DNA of 64,000 nt from Streptomyces lacrimifluminis (GCF_014646095.1 NZ_BMMU01000011.1:186001-250000); one strand, 5' to 3'; positions 18,483 through 27,225 are shown, counted from the first letter of the stretch. Notes: generated from the letters alone by a model not told the origin. Program-made: numbers and translations.

Positions 18483-18590
18483 CAGAACCGTCAGAGCTGC
18501 CAGAACCGGCAGACCTGGCAGACCTGTCAGACCTGTCAGACCTGTCAGACCTGTCAGACCTGTCAGACCTGTCAGACCTGTCAGACCTGT
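18483..18590. repeat. Minisatellite of twelve 9-bp units
   Basis: Twelve tandem 9-bp units begin 34 bp after the BNR gene. The first four are diverged (CAGAACCGT, CAGAGCTGC, CAGAACCGG, CAGACCTGG) and the last eight (18519-18590) are identical CAGACCTGT. The unit keeps reading frame (Asp-Leu-Ser on one strand, Arg-Ser-Asp on the other), but no gene with a start signal contains it. The gradient from diverged to identical copies suggests recent expansion by slippage. Confidence 0.95.
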
Positions 18591-18652
18591 CAGCAGCGGT
18601 ACGCCCTGCCGGGGTCGGACCAGTCAACGGTTCGGTCATCCGCGGTCGTTCT

Positions 18653-18843
18653 TCGACCACCGGTCGACAAGGCTCTCGAAACCGTCGCCGAACGGCTCGC
18701 CGGGTTGGGCGGCTTCCTGCGCCCGGAGATCGCCGCGCGACGCACCTGTCTCGCGGCCGGACCGAACTTTCTACGGGCCTTCCAGCAGCTCTTCGACGTC
18801 GTACGGGTCCTGATCGTCGGACAGGACCCGTATCCGACCCCTA
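18653..18843 (+). pseudogene. Fragment of a second uracil-DNA glycosylase
   Basis: The plus strand encodes the N-terminal quarter of a family 1 uracil-DNA glycosylase ending right after the catalytic motif GQDPYPTP (FLRAFQQLFDVVRVLIVGQD). About 70% of residues match the intact ung at 19703-20380, which lies on the other strand, so this is the remnant of a divergent paralogue rather than a fresh copy. No start codon or C-terminal part is present; the sequence breaks into unrelated transposase-like sequence. Confidence 0.8.
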
Positions 18844-18960
18844 GGGGTACGCGCAATGTCGCCGACGTCGCCCAGATCCTCACCGTCGTCGACGGCGTCC
18901 CGCCCGTCGCCGGGCGTACGGGACGCCGGTCGACTCCCGCGAGGGCGTCCCAACATCACG
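18844..18960 (+). mobile_element. IS5-like transposase fragment (left piece)
   Basis: Immediately after the truncated glycosylase the same strand reads RNVADVAQILTVVDGVPPVAGRTGR. This resembles the N-x-x-D-x-x-Q-L-x-P-L-x-D-x-I-P-P-V-x-G-x-x-G-R region of IS5-family DDE transposases. No terminal repeats are recognisable. Together with a second fragment at 19575-19665 it suggests insertion-sequence damage. Confidence 0.45.
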
Positions 18961-18988
18961 GGCCCGGCAAACCGGTACCGTAGCGGCC

Positions 18989-19560
18989 TTGACGACGAAG
19001 ATCTGCGACCGGACGTGCTCGCGGGTGGTCGATGGGTGGCCAGCTGGCCTTCGAGTCGCGGCCGGCTACGACGAGGCGGCAAGGAGCGTGGTACTGATCG
19101 ACCCGCCGCCACCGATCGGGCCGGCTCTCCGTTTCGAGCCGATGTGGCAGCGCCTCGCGGGCTCCGCCACGACGGTCTGCCTGGCGCTCGGTGTGGACGC
19201 CTCGTCGGTGGTCGTTCCCGCCGACGCGGGCCCTCTTTCGGAAGAGCGGGTGCGGAACGTTCTCCTGGCGCTGTCCGCACGGCTGCGTACCGCCGGGCAT
19301 GATGTGTCGACCAAAATGCTGGCCACCGTTGGCGGACATACGAACGGCACTGCGACGCGGTCGCCACGTACGTGTCCGACCAGGTACTCGCCGTGCACAC
19401 CGTCGCGCTCGCCGCGGATCGGCCGGACCAAGGAATCGCCGTCCGGGCGGATCGGGTTCAAGCGCGGTCCTGGTCACCGAGCGCCTGGACACCGACCACT
19501 GCTCGGCACTGCGCGCACCAGACGTCGGCGTGGTCGCGGCGACGATCAAGCAAGTCGCCG
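18989..19560 (+). pseudogene. Frameshifted gene of unknown function
   Basis: From a TTG at 18989 the frame reads well to about 19330 (GYDEAARSVVLIDPPPPIG, LALGVDASSVVVPADAGPL, ERVRNVLLALSARLRTAGHD). Coding character then jumps frame: SDQVLAVHTVALAADRPDQG at ~19375-19460, then VLVTERLDTDHCSALRAPDV and VVAATIKQVADADRDAV at ~19470-19580 in a third frame. These pieces look like one protein of ~200 residues broken by at least two frameshifts. I do not recognise the family. Confidence 0.6.
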
Positions 19561-19574
19561 ACGCCGACCGAGAC

Positions 19575-19665
19575 GCCGTCCGCTTGTCGCGATCGTGGAC
19601 TCGCAGTCGGTACGGCCGGCGAACATCCCTCGCAGGACGTCTCCGTGGGACGGCGGCAGGCAGCC
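19575..19665 (+). mobile_element. IS5-like transposase fragment (right piece)
   Basis: The plus strand encodes LVAIVDSQSVRPANIPRRTS followed by PWDGGRQ. The IVDSQSV...WDGGK pattern is the first-aspartate region of IS5-family (IS1112/IS4811-type) transposases. The rest of the enzyme is missing. Confidence 0.65.
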
Positions 19666-19702
19666 GCACACGGCACCCCCACCACGAGGGCCATGCCATG
19701 CC

Positions 19703-20380
19703 CTACGGCAGTCGCCAGTCCACCGGCTGGGCACCCTGCTTGACGAGCAGGTCGTTGGCCCGGCTGAACGGCCGTGAGCCGAAGAACCCCCGGTCCGCCG
19801 ACATCGGGGACGGGTGGGCCGACTCGATCGCCGGCAGATCCCCCAGCAATGGCCGCAGATTTCGCGCATCACGCCCCCACAGCACCGACACCAGCGGCTT
19901 ACCACGCGCCACCAGCGCTCGGATCGCCTGCTCGGTGACCTCCTCCCACCCCTTGCCCCGGTGCGCAGCGGGACTGCGCGGAGCCGTTGTCAACGCCCTA
20001 TTCAGCAACAGCACCCCCTGCTCAGTCCACGGCGTCAGATCACCGTTCGACGGCCGGGGCAACCCCAGGTCGGAGTGCATCTCCCGGAAAATGTTCTCCA
20101 GACTGCCCGGCAGCGACCGCACCTCGGGCGACACGGCGAAACTCAGCCCGATCGCCATCCCCGGCGTCGGGTAGGGATCCTGACCGACGATCAGGACGCG
20201 GACGTCGTCGAAGGGTTGCTGGAAGGCCCGCAGGACATTCGCGCCGGAGGGAAGGTAGGTCCGACCGGCCGCTATCTCGGCCCGGAGGAAGTCGCCCATC
20301 GCGGCGATGCGTTCGGCCGCAGGTTCAAGAGCCTTCGCCCAGCCTGCTTCGACAAGTTCATGCAAGGGTCGTGGTGCCAC
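19703..20380 (-). CDS. ung: Uracil-DNA glycosylase, family 1
   Basis: A 225-residue enzyme that removes uracil from DNA in base-excision repair. GQDPYPTPG (near residue 66) carries the catalytic aspartate of motif A; LLLNRALT is the asparagine-containing uracil-recognition segment; HPSPMSADRGFFG is motif B with the catalytic histidine and intercalating region. Length is normal and all motifs are intact. GTG at 20380 is the only sensible start. The gene borders a decayed region containing a fragment of a paralogue. Confidence 0.96.
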   Translation of the reverse strand: MAPRPLHELVEAGWAKALEPAAERIAAMGDFLRAEIAAGRTYLPSGANVLRAFQQPFDDVRVLIVGQDPYPTPGMAIGLSFAVSPEVRSLPGSLENIFREMHSDLGLPRPSNGDLTPWTEQGVLLLNRALTTAPRSPAAHRGKGWEEVTEQAIRALVARGKPLVSVLWGRDARNLRPLLGDLPAIESAHPSPMSADRGFFGSRPFSRANDLLVKQGAQPVDWRLP

Positions 20381-20794
20381 AGCGCGTCACCCTACTGGCA
20401 CACACCGGAGCCCGCACAAACAGGGGAGCCCGCTGCATCCAACGGCCGAGCCGCTCGGCCACCGCCTCCCCGGTGGGGCTGTGGTTCTCCGTCGCGCCCG
20501 ATATGCGAATCCGAATGACCGGCATAGGAGTTTTATGCACTATTGCTGAGCAAATAATGACTCGTTCTATGGGTGAGCAAGTCCGCCCATCACGCCAGGA
20601 CATGCCGACCACACGCCGTTGACCAGCGCCGGAACGTCGCGACGACCGAGCCCACCCCTCCCGTCCCGCGCGAGGATGTCACGAACTGATCACTTCTGAT
20701 CCGTACGTAACTCATCAGACAAAAGCGGACGGATACCGCTCACCTGCCCCCTCCCCGAACAGGGGAGCCCAATAAGCCAGTAACATGCGGCGCC
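20381..20794. promoter_or_regulatory. Intergenic region with an AT-rich island
   Basis: No gene is evident in these 414 bp between divergent ung and the CbiX-like gene. Bases 20528-20575 are distinctly AT-rich for this genome and contain the 11-base palindrome TTGCTGAGCAA (20538-20548 region) and a repeated GAGCAAATAATGA/GTGAGCAA element. A promoter or horizontally acquired scrap are both possible. Confidence 0.35.
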
Positions 20795-21715
20795 ATGAGC
20801 TCCCCCACTGGGCCCGCCGGCCTGCCAGTACGAATGCCGCGCCCCCGCCAGCCGGGCCGGCACCGCCGCCCCGAACCGCTGGCGGCTCCCGAGGGTGCGC
20901 CCGCGCTCGTCCTCGCGGTGCCGGGTGGGCCCAGCCCCGCCACGCGGAGCCTCGCCGAGGAGGTCGTGAGCATCGCCCGCTCCGAACTCCCCGGCCTCGA
21001 CGCCCGCATCGGGTACCTCGACGGTGACGACGCGGAGTTCCCCACGCTCCAGTTCGTGCTCACGCACACCGCGCAGGAGCGCACCGCCCGCTACGAGCAG
21101 GCCCGCGCCGCCGGGGTAAACGCCAAGGAGCCCGAAGGACCCGTGGCGGTGGTCGTGCCGCTGCTCGCCGGTCCGGACAACGCGCTGCTGCGCCAGATCC
21201 GCCAGGCCGTCATGGAGAGCCGTATCGCGGCCGACCTCACCGATGTCCTCGGCCCGCACCCGCTGCTCGCCGAGGGGCTGCACGTACGACTGTCCGAGGC
21301 GGGCCTCGCGCGCGCCGACCGGGCCCGCCTGTTCACCGTGGCGACCGCCGCGGACGGCATCATCCTGGCCTCGGTGGGCGGCGAGGAGGCCGTACAGGCG
21401 GCCGGGATCACGGGCATGCTGCTCGCCGCGCGCCTCGCCGTGCCGGTGATGGCGGCGGCCCTCGACCAGGACGGCTCGATCGCGGCCATCGCCGAACAAC
21501 TGCGCGCCTCGGGCTCGCAGAACCTCGCGCTCGCCCCGTATCTGATCGGCCCGGAGATCGACGCCGGTCTGCTGGAGGCCGCGGCCCAGGAGGCGGGCTG
21601 TGCCTCCTCCGACGCGCTCGGCCCCTACCCGGCCATCGGCAAGCTGGCCCTGGCCAAGTACACGACGGCACTGGGCATCACCCCGCAGCAGCCGCAGGGC
21701 ACCCCGGTCCGCTGA
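20795..21715 (+). CDS. Sirohydrochlorin chelatase-like (CbiX family) protein
   Basis: A 306-residue protein with two CbiX-like half domains: ALVLAVPGGPSPATRSLAEE plus VAVVVPLLAGPDNALLRQI in the first and a second, weaker half after residue 170. CbiX enzymes insert cobalt or iron into sirohydrochlorin for cobalamin or siroheme. The usual catalytic histidine at the start of the first strand (HGS) is replaced here by PGG, so activity is doubtful; no tetrapyrrole or nitrite reductase genes are adjacent. ATG at 20795. Confidence 0.72.
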   Translation: MSSPTGPAGLPVRMPRPRQPGRHRRPEPLAAPEGAPALVLAVPGGPSPATRSLAEEVVSIARSELPGLDARIGYLDGDDAEFPTLQFVLTHTAQERTARYEQARAAGVNAKEPEGPVAVVVPLLAGPDNALLRQIRQAVMESRIAADLTDVLGPHPLLAEGLHVRLSEAGLARADRARLFTVATAADGIILASVGGEEAVQAAGITGMLLAARLAVPVMAAALDQDGSIAAIAEQLRASGSQNLALAPYLIGPEIDAGLLEAAAQEAGCASSDALGPYPAIGKLALAKYTTALGITPQQPQGTPVR

Positions 21716-21766
21716 CCCGGACAGCACTCCGTACGACACGGTCCGACGACCGGAACACCTGGTACG

Positions 21767-21804
21767 CCGAAGGGCCCGCTCCTCTCCGGGAGCGGGCCCT
21801 CGGC
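21767..21804. terminator. Bidirectional stem-loop terminator
   Basis: AGGGCCCGCTCC (21771-21782) pairs with GGAGCGGGCCCT (21789-21800) around TCTCCG; flanking CGCCGA/TCGGCG extend the stem with one bulge. It separates two convergent genes. Confidence 0.88.
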
Positions 21805-21827
21805 GTGTCCGGCCCCAGGGCGTGCGC

Positions 21828-22853
21828 TCAGCCGAAGATCACACAGGACACCGCCGGGACCGCGATCGATCCGGCGCGACGGGGGACGCCGGTGTCGGGG
21901 TCGAGGGCGAACCAGGTCACGTCCCCGGAGCGCTCGTTCGCGGCGTAGAGGAATCCGTTCGAGGCGGAGAGCTCGCGGGGCCAGTGACCGCCGCACGGCA
22001 CCGTGCCGACCGGTCGCAGGGCGGCTCCGGCATCCTCGACGGCGAGCACGGACACGACGTCCTGTCCGCGCGTCGCCGTCCACAGGAAGCGGCCGTCGGG
22101 CGAGACGACGATGCCCGACGGGTAGGCGTCGCCGTCCGGGGCGCCCCGCAGCACCGGTGTCTCGCGCAGGGGCGTCAGGAGGCCTTCGGCGGCGTCCCAG
22201 CGGCAGACGGTGACCGTCGGAGCGAGTTCGTTCAACACGTACGCGTATGTGCCTTCCGGATGGAAGGCCAGGTGGCGCGGTCCGGAACCGGGACGCAGGG
22301 CGGTCTCGCGATGCGGTACGAGGCGGCCGGCACGCAGGGCGCACACGTGCACGGAGTCCGTGCCGAGGTCGACCGCCACGGCCCATCGGCCGCTCGGGTC
22401 GGGCTGCACCTGGTGGGCGTGCGGCCCCCGCTGTCGTGCCGGATGCGGGCCGGAGCCGGTGTGTTGGCGCACGTCGGACACGGTGCCGTCGAGGGCGCCG
22501 TCGGCGCGGACGGGCACCGCGGTGACGCTGCCGGAGCCGTAGTTGGCGGTCAGCACGTGCCCGGCGAAGAGGCCGAGGTGCGTGGGCCCGCTGCCACCGA
22601 CCGGCACGGGCGGCCCGGCGAGTTCGGGCGTGTCGCCGCTCACCCGGTAGGCGGCCACGGCACCCTCGGCCGTCTCGCTGACCGCGTAGAGCGTGTGTCC
22701 GTCGGCGGCGAGGGCGAGATAGGACGGGTCGGGTACGTCGCTCGCCACGCCGAGTACGGTCAGGGCACCTGTGTCGTCGTCCACGGCGGCGACCAGCACA
22801 CCTGGGCCTCCCGCCGCCGTGAACGAGCCGATGAACGCTCGCCGTCGCCCCAT
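21828..22853 (-). CDS. YbhE-type seven-bladed lactonase (6-phosphogluconolactonase-like)
   Basis: A 341-residue cytoplasmic beta-propeller with the Streptomyces lactonase start RAFIGSFTAAGG and family motifs GPTHLGLFAGHVLTANYGSG, RGPHAHQVQPDPSGRW (the conserved histidine pair), LRPGSGPRHLAFHP and GGHWPRELS. Members open gluconolactones or act as carboxy-muconate cyclase-like enzymes; the substrate here is not determined. It lies 87 bp downstream of the FUSC gene on the same strand and could be co-transcribed. Confidence 0.85.
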   Translation of the reverse strand: MGRRRAFIGSFTAAGGPGVLVAAVDDDTGALTVLGVASDVPDPSYLALAADGHTLYAVSETAEGAVAAYRVSGDTPELAGPPVPVGGSGPTHLGLFAGHVLTANYGSGSVTAVPVRADGALDGTVSDVRQHTGSGPHPARQRGPHAHQVQPDPSGRWAVAVDLGTDSVHVCALRAGRLVPHRETALRPGSGPRHLAFHPEGTYAYVLNELAPTVTVCRWDAAEGLLTPLRETPVLRGAPDGDAYPSGIVVSPDGRFLWTATRGQDVVSVLAVEDAGAALRPVGTVPCGGHWPRELSASNGFLYAANERSGDVTWFALDPDTGVPRRAGSIAVPAVSCVIFG

Positions 22854-22940
22854 TGCCGTCCCCTCTCGGTCTCCTGCATCGGTCCGGGCGACCGTACCGC
22901 ATCGGTCTAGACCAGAAGGCCGGGTATGGGCGGGAAAACC

Positions 22941-24440
22941 TCAGACCTCGGCCAGCGCCGAGCCGGCGGGGCGGTGCAGCGGAACGGCCAGCTCGGCCAG
23001 GGCCCGTTCCAGTCCGTGCAGGTGGGCGAGGGCGGGCTCGGTGGCGTGGGACCGGTCGGCGGGGGCGGTGACGGCGTCCGCGCGGCCTGCCGTGAGGGCC
23101 TCCACCGCGGTCTCCACACGCCGGCAGGCTGCGGCGAGCCGGGCGTCGTGAGAGGCCTCCAGGTCGGCGGCCACGGCGGCCAGACCGCGGATCTCGCGGG
23201 CACAGTCGTCGAGGAGCGCCAGTACCCGGCGGGCGCGGCGCTTACGGGTGCGCACGGGGTTGAGCGGATGCACGAGCGGCGCGACCGAGAGCCGGACACG
23301 CCCCAGCAGCAGCTCCAGTTCGGCCACCCGGGGTGCCGGGTCGGCGCCCGGCACCCCGGCCAGCCGGGCGGTGGCCTCGGCCGTGCAGGTGTGGACGCAG
23401 CGCAGGGCGCGCTGGATCCAGGCGTCGGTGGTGGCGTGCGTGGTGATCGGCAGCACGAGGACGACCGCCAGCAGGGCACCCAGGGCGCCGACCCCGGTCT
23501 CCGCGAGCCGTACGCCGAGCAGCGCCGGATCGAGGACGCCCAGAAGCCCGTACAGGAGCTCGGCGAGCAGGGTGACCGAGAGCATCATCCAGGTGTACGA
23601 CACGGCGGCCGAGTAGAAGATGCCGAACACGCATACGGCGACGAGCACGGCGGTGGGGACCGCGGCCCCCGCCACCGGGACCGCGACGGCCAGACCGAGT
23701 CCGATGCCGAGCACCGTGCCGAGGATGCGGCGGAAGCCCCGGACCAGGGTCTCTCCGCGCGAGGTGGTGTTCACGAAGATCCACCAGGTGGCGCCGACGG
23801 CCCAGTACCAGCGATCCCCGGACACCAGGTGGCCCACGACCAGCGCGAACCCGGCGGCGGCCGTCGCCTGGACGGCCTGGCGGGTGGTGGCGCGGGCCAG
23901 GCCTCGTTCGCCGGCCGGGGCGACGGGGGCCGGCGGTGGGGGCGTACGACGCTCGTAGCACCACAGCCCGAAGCGCACCGTCGAGGCGGTGAGCAGGGAC
24001 AGGACGACGGCGGCGGACAGCTCGGGCAGGTGCTCCGGTCCCGTGTGCAGGAACTGGGCGACGAAGAAGGTCATGAACGCGAAGACGCCAAGGCTGTGGC
24101 CGCGCGGTCCCCAGCGGCGCGCGTACACACCGGCGCCGACGACAGCGAGGAGGACGAGCCCGCGGGCGACCGGGCGGTCGTGCAGCTCGGCCGCGGCGGC
24201 GAGGACCGGGAGCCCGACGGCGGGCAGCAACGCGGTGGTGACCGCCTGCCCGCGCACCGTGGCGTCGGTGACCGTGAACAGGGCGAGCAGCGCGGCGAGT
24301 CCGCCGGTCACGGCCCCGGCGAGCGAGTGCACGGCGAGGCCGCAGACGATGACCGCCAGGCCGATGCCGAGCACGGCCCGCGCGGCGAACCGCAGCCGGG
24401 CGCGGCCCGGGTCCGGCGCCATGAACACCCTCTTCAGCAC
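22941..24440 (-). CDS. FUSC-family membrane protein (YccS/aromatic acid exporter-like)
   Basis: A ~499-residue protein with two sets of about five membrane spans (residues ~15-170 and ~240-370) and a helical cytoplasmic C-terminus rich in leucine and arginine, the FUSC/YccS architecture. Such proteins are proposed to export aromatic carboxylates. GTG at 24440 (VLKRVFMAPDPGR) matches the usual family start; ATG at 24422 is the alternative, with AGAGGG five bases upstream. It is divergent from an Lrp/AsnC regulator that may control it. Confidence 0.82.
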   Translation of the reverse strand: MLKRVFMAPDPGRARLRFAARAVLGIGLAVIVCGLAVHSLAGAVTGGLAALLALFTVTDATVRGQAVTTALLPAVGLPVLAAAAELHDRPVARGLVLLAVVGAGVYARRWGPRGHSLGVFAFMTFFVAQFLHTGPEHLPELSAAVVLSLLTASTVRFGLWCYERRTPPPPAPVAPAGERGLARATTRQAVQATAAAGFALVVGHLVSGDRWYWAVGATWWIFVNTTSRGETLVRGFRRILGTVLGIGLGLAVAVPVAGAAVPTAVLVAVCVFGIFYSAAVSYTWMMLSVTLLAELLYGLLGVLDPALLGVRLAETGVGALGALLAVVLVLPITTHATTDAWIQRALRCVHTCTAEATARLAGVPGADPAPRVAELELLLGRVRLSVAPLVHPLNPVRTRKRRARRVLALLDDCAREIRGLAAVAADLEASHDARLAAACRRVETAVEALTAGRADAVTAPADRSHATEPALAHLHGLERALAELAVPLHRPAGSALAEV

Positions 24441-24633
24441 TGCTGTCCCGCCCCACTGGAATCGGCATGGAAAAGGCGCCGCGGAGTCCGCAGCGCCATC
24501 GACGGGATCATTGCAGCACTGCCGCCACCACTGGCTCAAGTGGGGTCGCATACGCTGGGCCATTGGCACAGACATTTCGGTCCGTGAGCATCCACCGACG
24601 TGCCAACGGACCATGGACGAGGAGGCCGATGCC

Positions 24634-25110
24634 ATGGCCGTGGACCAGCTGGACACCCGGATCCTGCGGCTGCTGCTGGAGCAGCCACGCACCAGCGTCC
24701 GCGAGTACGCCCGTGTCCTCGGCGTCGCGCGCGGCACCCTCCAGGCCCGCCTCGACCGCCTCGAACGGGACGGCGTGATCACCGGCACAGGCCCGTCCCT
24801 GTCCCCCGCCGCACTCGGCCACCCCGTGCTCGCGTTCGTGCACATCGAGGTCACCCAGGGCCATCTCGACGAAGTCGGGGACGCGCTGGCGACCGTGCCG
24901 GAGATCGTCGAGGCGTTCTCGATCGCCGGGGGCGGTGATCTCCTCGCGCGGGTCGTGGCCCGCGACAACGCTCACCTGGAGGACGTGATCCAGGCACTGA
25001 TCAGCGTGCCGGGCGTGGTCCGCACCCGCACGGAGGTGGCCCTGCGCGAGCGGGTCCCGCACCGGCTGCTGCCCCTGGTGGAGTCGATCGGGCGTACACC
25101 CACCGGCTGA
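24634..25110 (+). CDS. Lrp/AsnC-family transcriptional regulator
   Basis: A 158-residue regulator: N-terminal winged helix (residues ~5-50, VDQLDTRILRLLLEQPRTS and LGVARGTLQARLDRLERDG) and a C-terminal RAM/effector domain (~60-150, with LAFVHIEVTQGHLDEV and IAGGGDLLARVVARD). It would bind amino acids or related ligands. ATG at 24634 has GAGGAGG eight bases upstream. Divergent from the FUSC exporter, the most likely target. Confidence 0.9.
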   Translation: MAVDQLDTRILRLLLEQPRTSVREYARVLGVARGTLQARLDRLERDGVITGTGPSLSPAALGHPVLAFVHIEVTQGHLDEVGDALATVPEIVEAFSIAGGGDLLARVVARDNAHLEDVIQALISVPGVVRTRTEVALRERVPHRLLPLVESIGRTPTG

Positions 25111-25155
25111 CTCTGCGCCCCGCGCCCGTCCCCGGCCCTTGGCATCCTGGGAACC

Positions 25156-25845
25156 ATGAGCACCCTCGGCACCACCGCGGTCATCTTCGATCTCGACGGA
25201 ACCCTCGTGGACAGCGAGCCGAACTACTTCGAGGCGAGCCGGGAGACCCTCGCCGCGTACGGCGTCACCGGATTCACCTGGGCCGACCAGGAGGAGTCCG
25301 TGGGCATCAGCACGCGGGAGACGGTCACACTCTGGCGGGAACGGTACGGGCTGAGCGCGCCGGTCGAGGAGCTGCTCGCGGAGAAGAACCGGCGCTATCT
25401 GGAGTTGGCCAGGGCCTCCACCCCCGTCTATCCGGAGATGCGGAAGTTCGTGGAGCTGCTGGCCGGTGAGGGCGTTCCCATGGCGGTGGCCTCGGGTTCC
25501 GCGCTGCGGGCCATCGGCGCGATTCTGGCGGGCACCGGCCTGGACGCGCATCTGCGGACCGTCGTGTCCTCCGACGAGGTCGCCCACGGCAAGCCCGCGC
25601 CGGACGTGTTCCTGGAGGCCGCGCGGCGTCTCGGAGCTGCCCCCGCGGACTGCGTCGTCCTGGAGGACGCGGCTCCGGGCAGCGTCGCCGCGCACAGAGC
25701 CGGTATGCGCTGCCTCGCGATCCCGTACCTCGCCGCTCAGGCCGACGATCCCGGGTTCGCGACGGCGGACCTGCTCCTGCGCGGCGGCCAGCGGGAGTTC
25801 ACGGCCAGGGCGGCGTACGACTGGCTCGCCGGTAGGGCAGGGTAG
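25156..25845 (+). CDS. HAD-superfamily sugar-phosphatase / beta-phosphoglucomutase-like hydrolase
   Basis: A 229-residue HAD hydrolase with motif I DLDGTLVDSEP, motif II VASGS, motif III lysine in HGKPAPDVFLEAARRLG and motif IV LEDAAPGSVAAHRAGM. The all-alpha cap between motifs I and II is the subtype I cap of phosphoglucomutase-like and sugar phosphatase enzymes. ATG at 25156. It follows Lrp by 45 bp and may share its message. Confidence 0.88.
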   Translation: MSTLGTTAVIFDLDGTLVDSEPNYFEASRETLAAYGVTGFTWADQEESVGISTRETVTLWRERYGLSAPVEELLAEKNRRYLELARASTPVYPEMRKFVELLAGEGVPMAVASGSALRAIGAILAGTGLDAHLRTVVSSDEVAHGKPAPDVFLEAARRLGAAPADCVVLEDAAPGSVAAHRAGMRCLAIPYLAAQADDPGFATADLLLRGGQREFTARAAYDWLAGRAG

Positions 25846-25849
25846 CGCG

Positions 25850-26240
25850 GGGCGCCTCGGGAAAGTCCCCGGCGCGGCTCCCGGGAGTCGCTCGGCCCCG
25901 CCCCCGCCTCCGCCCTCAACTTCCGGAATTCCGCGGCCAGTCGCCGCATCCGGTTCGCCTCCGCCTCCGCCGTACTGGGCCCTGAGCGCGGTGAGGGTTT
26001 CCCGGACCCGGTGCGGGAGTTCGTGGTCCATGCGCCCCGGACCGGGCCGGCGCCGTGCCCGCCGTACGACGTCACGGCCTGCGGCTCGGGGGTGTCCGCG
26101 CCCCGCGGGTACGCCTGGCGGTGAGTAGGCGTCCGTCTCCGCCAGGTCTGCCCGGTCCGGCGCGAGGTCGCGTCCGCGCGGTACGAGGTGCGGAGGGTGC
26201 CGCCGTCCCGGCTGTACGAGTTCGAGATCGCTGCGGACTC
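25850..26240 (-). pseudogene. Possible degraded reading frame of unknown function
   Basis: On the minus strand a frame with strong G/C at third positions runs from about 26235 (SYSRDGGTLRTSYRAD) to about 26030; then coding character shifts (MDHELPHRVRETLTALRAQY in one frame, NRMRRLAAEFRKLRAEAG in another). No start signal and no stop before the opposite-strand HAD gene are seen. I read it as a decayed small gene, with low certainty. The rest of the 25846-26415 gap holds a dispersed repeat. Confidence 0.3.
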
Positions 26241-26316
26241 GGGTTCACGCGTCCCGGCTCGTGGGCAGGACCGCTTCGCGGTATCGCCGGGGCCCGGCGC
26301 CTGGGGCTCCGTTCGG

Positions 26317-26376
26317 TACGCGGTTCTTTCGCCGCGGGCCGGTGGGGGCTGGTCACGCGGTTCCCCGCGCCCCCTT
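26317..26376 (+). repeat. Dispersed Streptomyces intergenic repeat, copy 1
   Basis: The core GGGCCGGTGGGGGCTGGTC, preceded by TACGCGGTTC and followed by a CGCGGTTCCCCGCGCC hairpin-forming segment, recurs in inverse orientation at 51901-51969. This element is familiar from intergenic regions of Streptomyces genomes. It ends 40 bp from the stop of the LysR-like gene, a position fitting a transcript-end hairpin. Confidence 0.8.
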
Positions 26377-26415
26377 GCGAAGCCGGGGCCGCTCAGGGCC
26401 GCAGCGGGGTGCTTG

Positions 26416-27225
26416 CTACGACTTGCGGCGGGGCTTGCCCTGGCGGGTACCGCCGGACTTGCCGGAACCGCCGCTGCGGGTGCCCCGGCCCGCCGCTCCA
26501 CCCTTCCCGGCGCCCGCACCCCGGCCCGCGGACCTTCCCGCGGCGGGCTTGCGGGCCGTGCCCTCCGTGCCCGAGCGCTTCTTGGGCTTCGGCTGGTCCG
26601 CCCTGGGCTCCTCCCGGCGTCCGCGGGAGCTGTTGACGGTGCGGCCCCGGACGATGCCGATGAAATCCTCGACCAGGTCGGTCGTGCGCTCCTCCGGCCA
26701 GGACAGTGCGACCTGGGACTCGGGCACGTCGGTGACCGGGCGGTACGTGAGGTCCTTGCGGTGGTGGAGGCGGGCCAGGGACTGAGGAACGACGAGGACA
26801 CCGATCCCGGCCGCGACCAGTTCGACGGCGTCCTCGGTGGTCGCGGGGCGTTCGAGCGCGGGGCGGCCGGGGAGGGTCTCCCAGCCGAGAGTGTCGTCGA
26901 GGGGATGCAGCACGATGTCGTCGGCGAGGTCCTCGGCGGTCACCTCGTCGACGGCGGCCACGAGATGATCCTTGGGGACCACGACCACCGAGGTCTCCGT
27001 GTAGAGGGGGATCGCGCTGAGCACCGTACGGTCGACCGGCAGACGTACCAGGCCCGCGTCGGCGTCGCCGGCCAGCATCAGGGCGTGCGCCTCGGCGGCG
27101 GACACCTGGAGCAGGGTCAGGGGGACGTCGGTTCGCCGCTCGTTCCAGATCCGCACCCACTTGGCGGGGATCACTCCCGGGACGTACGCGAGCCGGAACG
27201 CGGGGGAATCTTCCGAGCCAGTCAC
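26416..27225 (-). CDS. LysR substrate-binding-domain protein without HTH, basic tail
   Basis: A 269-residue protein made of a LysR-type effector-binding domain (residues ~10-205; LAYVPGVIPAKWVRIWNERR, VAAGIGVLVVPQSLARL) but no N-terminal helix-turn-helix. Residues ~210-269 are a Lys/Arg/Gly-rich tail (KPKKRSGTEG, GKPRRKS) that could bind nucleic acid. It cannot be a classic LysR regulator. It is divergent from the DUF5997 gene, a conserved neighbourhood in Streptomyces as far as I recall. Confidence 0.8.
   Translation of the reverse strand: MTGSEDSPAFRLAYVPGVIPAKWVRIWNERRTDVPLTLLQVSAAEAHALMLAGDADAGLVRLPVDRTVLSAIPLYTETSVVVVPKDHLVAAVDEVTAEDLADDIVLHPLDDTLGWETLPGRPALERPATTEDAVELVAAGIGVLVVPQSLARLHHRKDLTYRPVTDVPESQVALSWPEERTTDLVEDFIGIVRGRTVNSSRGRREEPRADQPKPKKRSGTEGTARKPAAGRSAGRGAGAGKGGAAGRGTRSGGSGKSGGTRQGKPRRKS

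Noticed and set aside
18483..18590. CRISPR array
   Set aside because: The repeats are contiguous 9-bp units without spacers and there are no cas genes.
17975..18844. A 289-codon protein with an Asp-Leu-Ser repeat
   Set aside because: The frame begins inside the BNR-propeller gene and lacks a start signal; the repeat tract is simply divisible by three.
20695..20790. Cobalamin riboswitch before the CbiX-like gene
   Set aside because: I could not find a B12-box-like conserved sequence or a plausible fold in the 414-bp gap.
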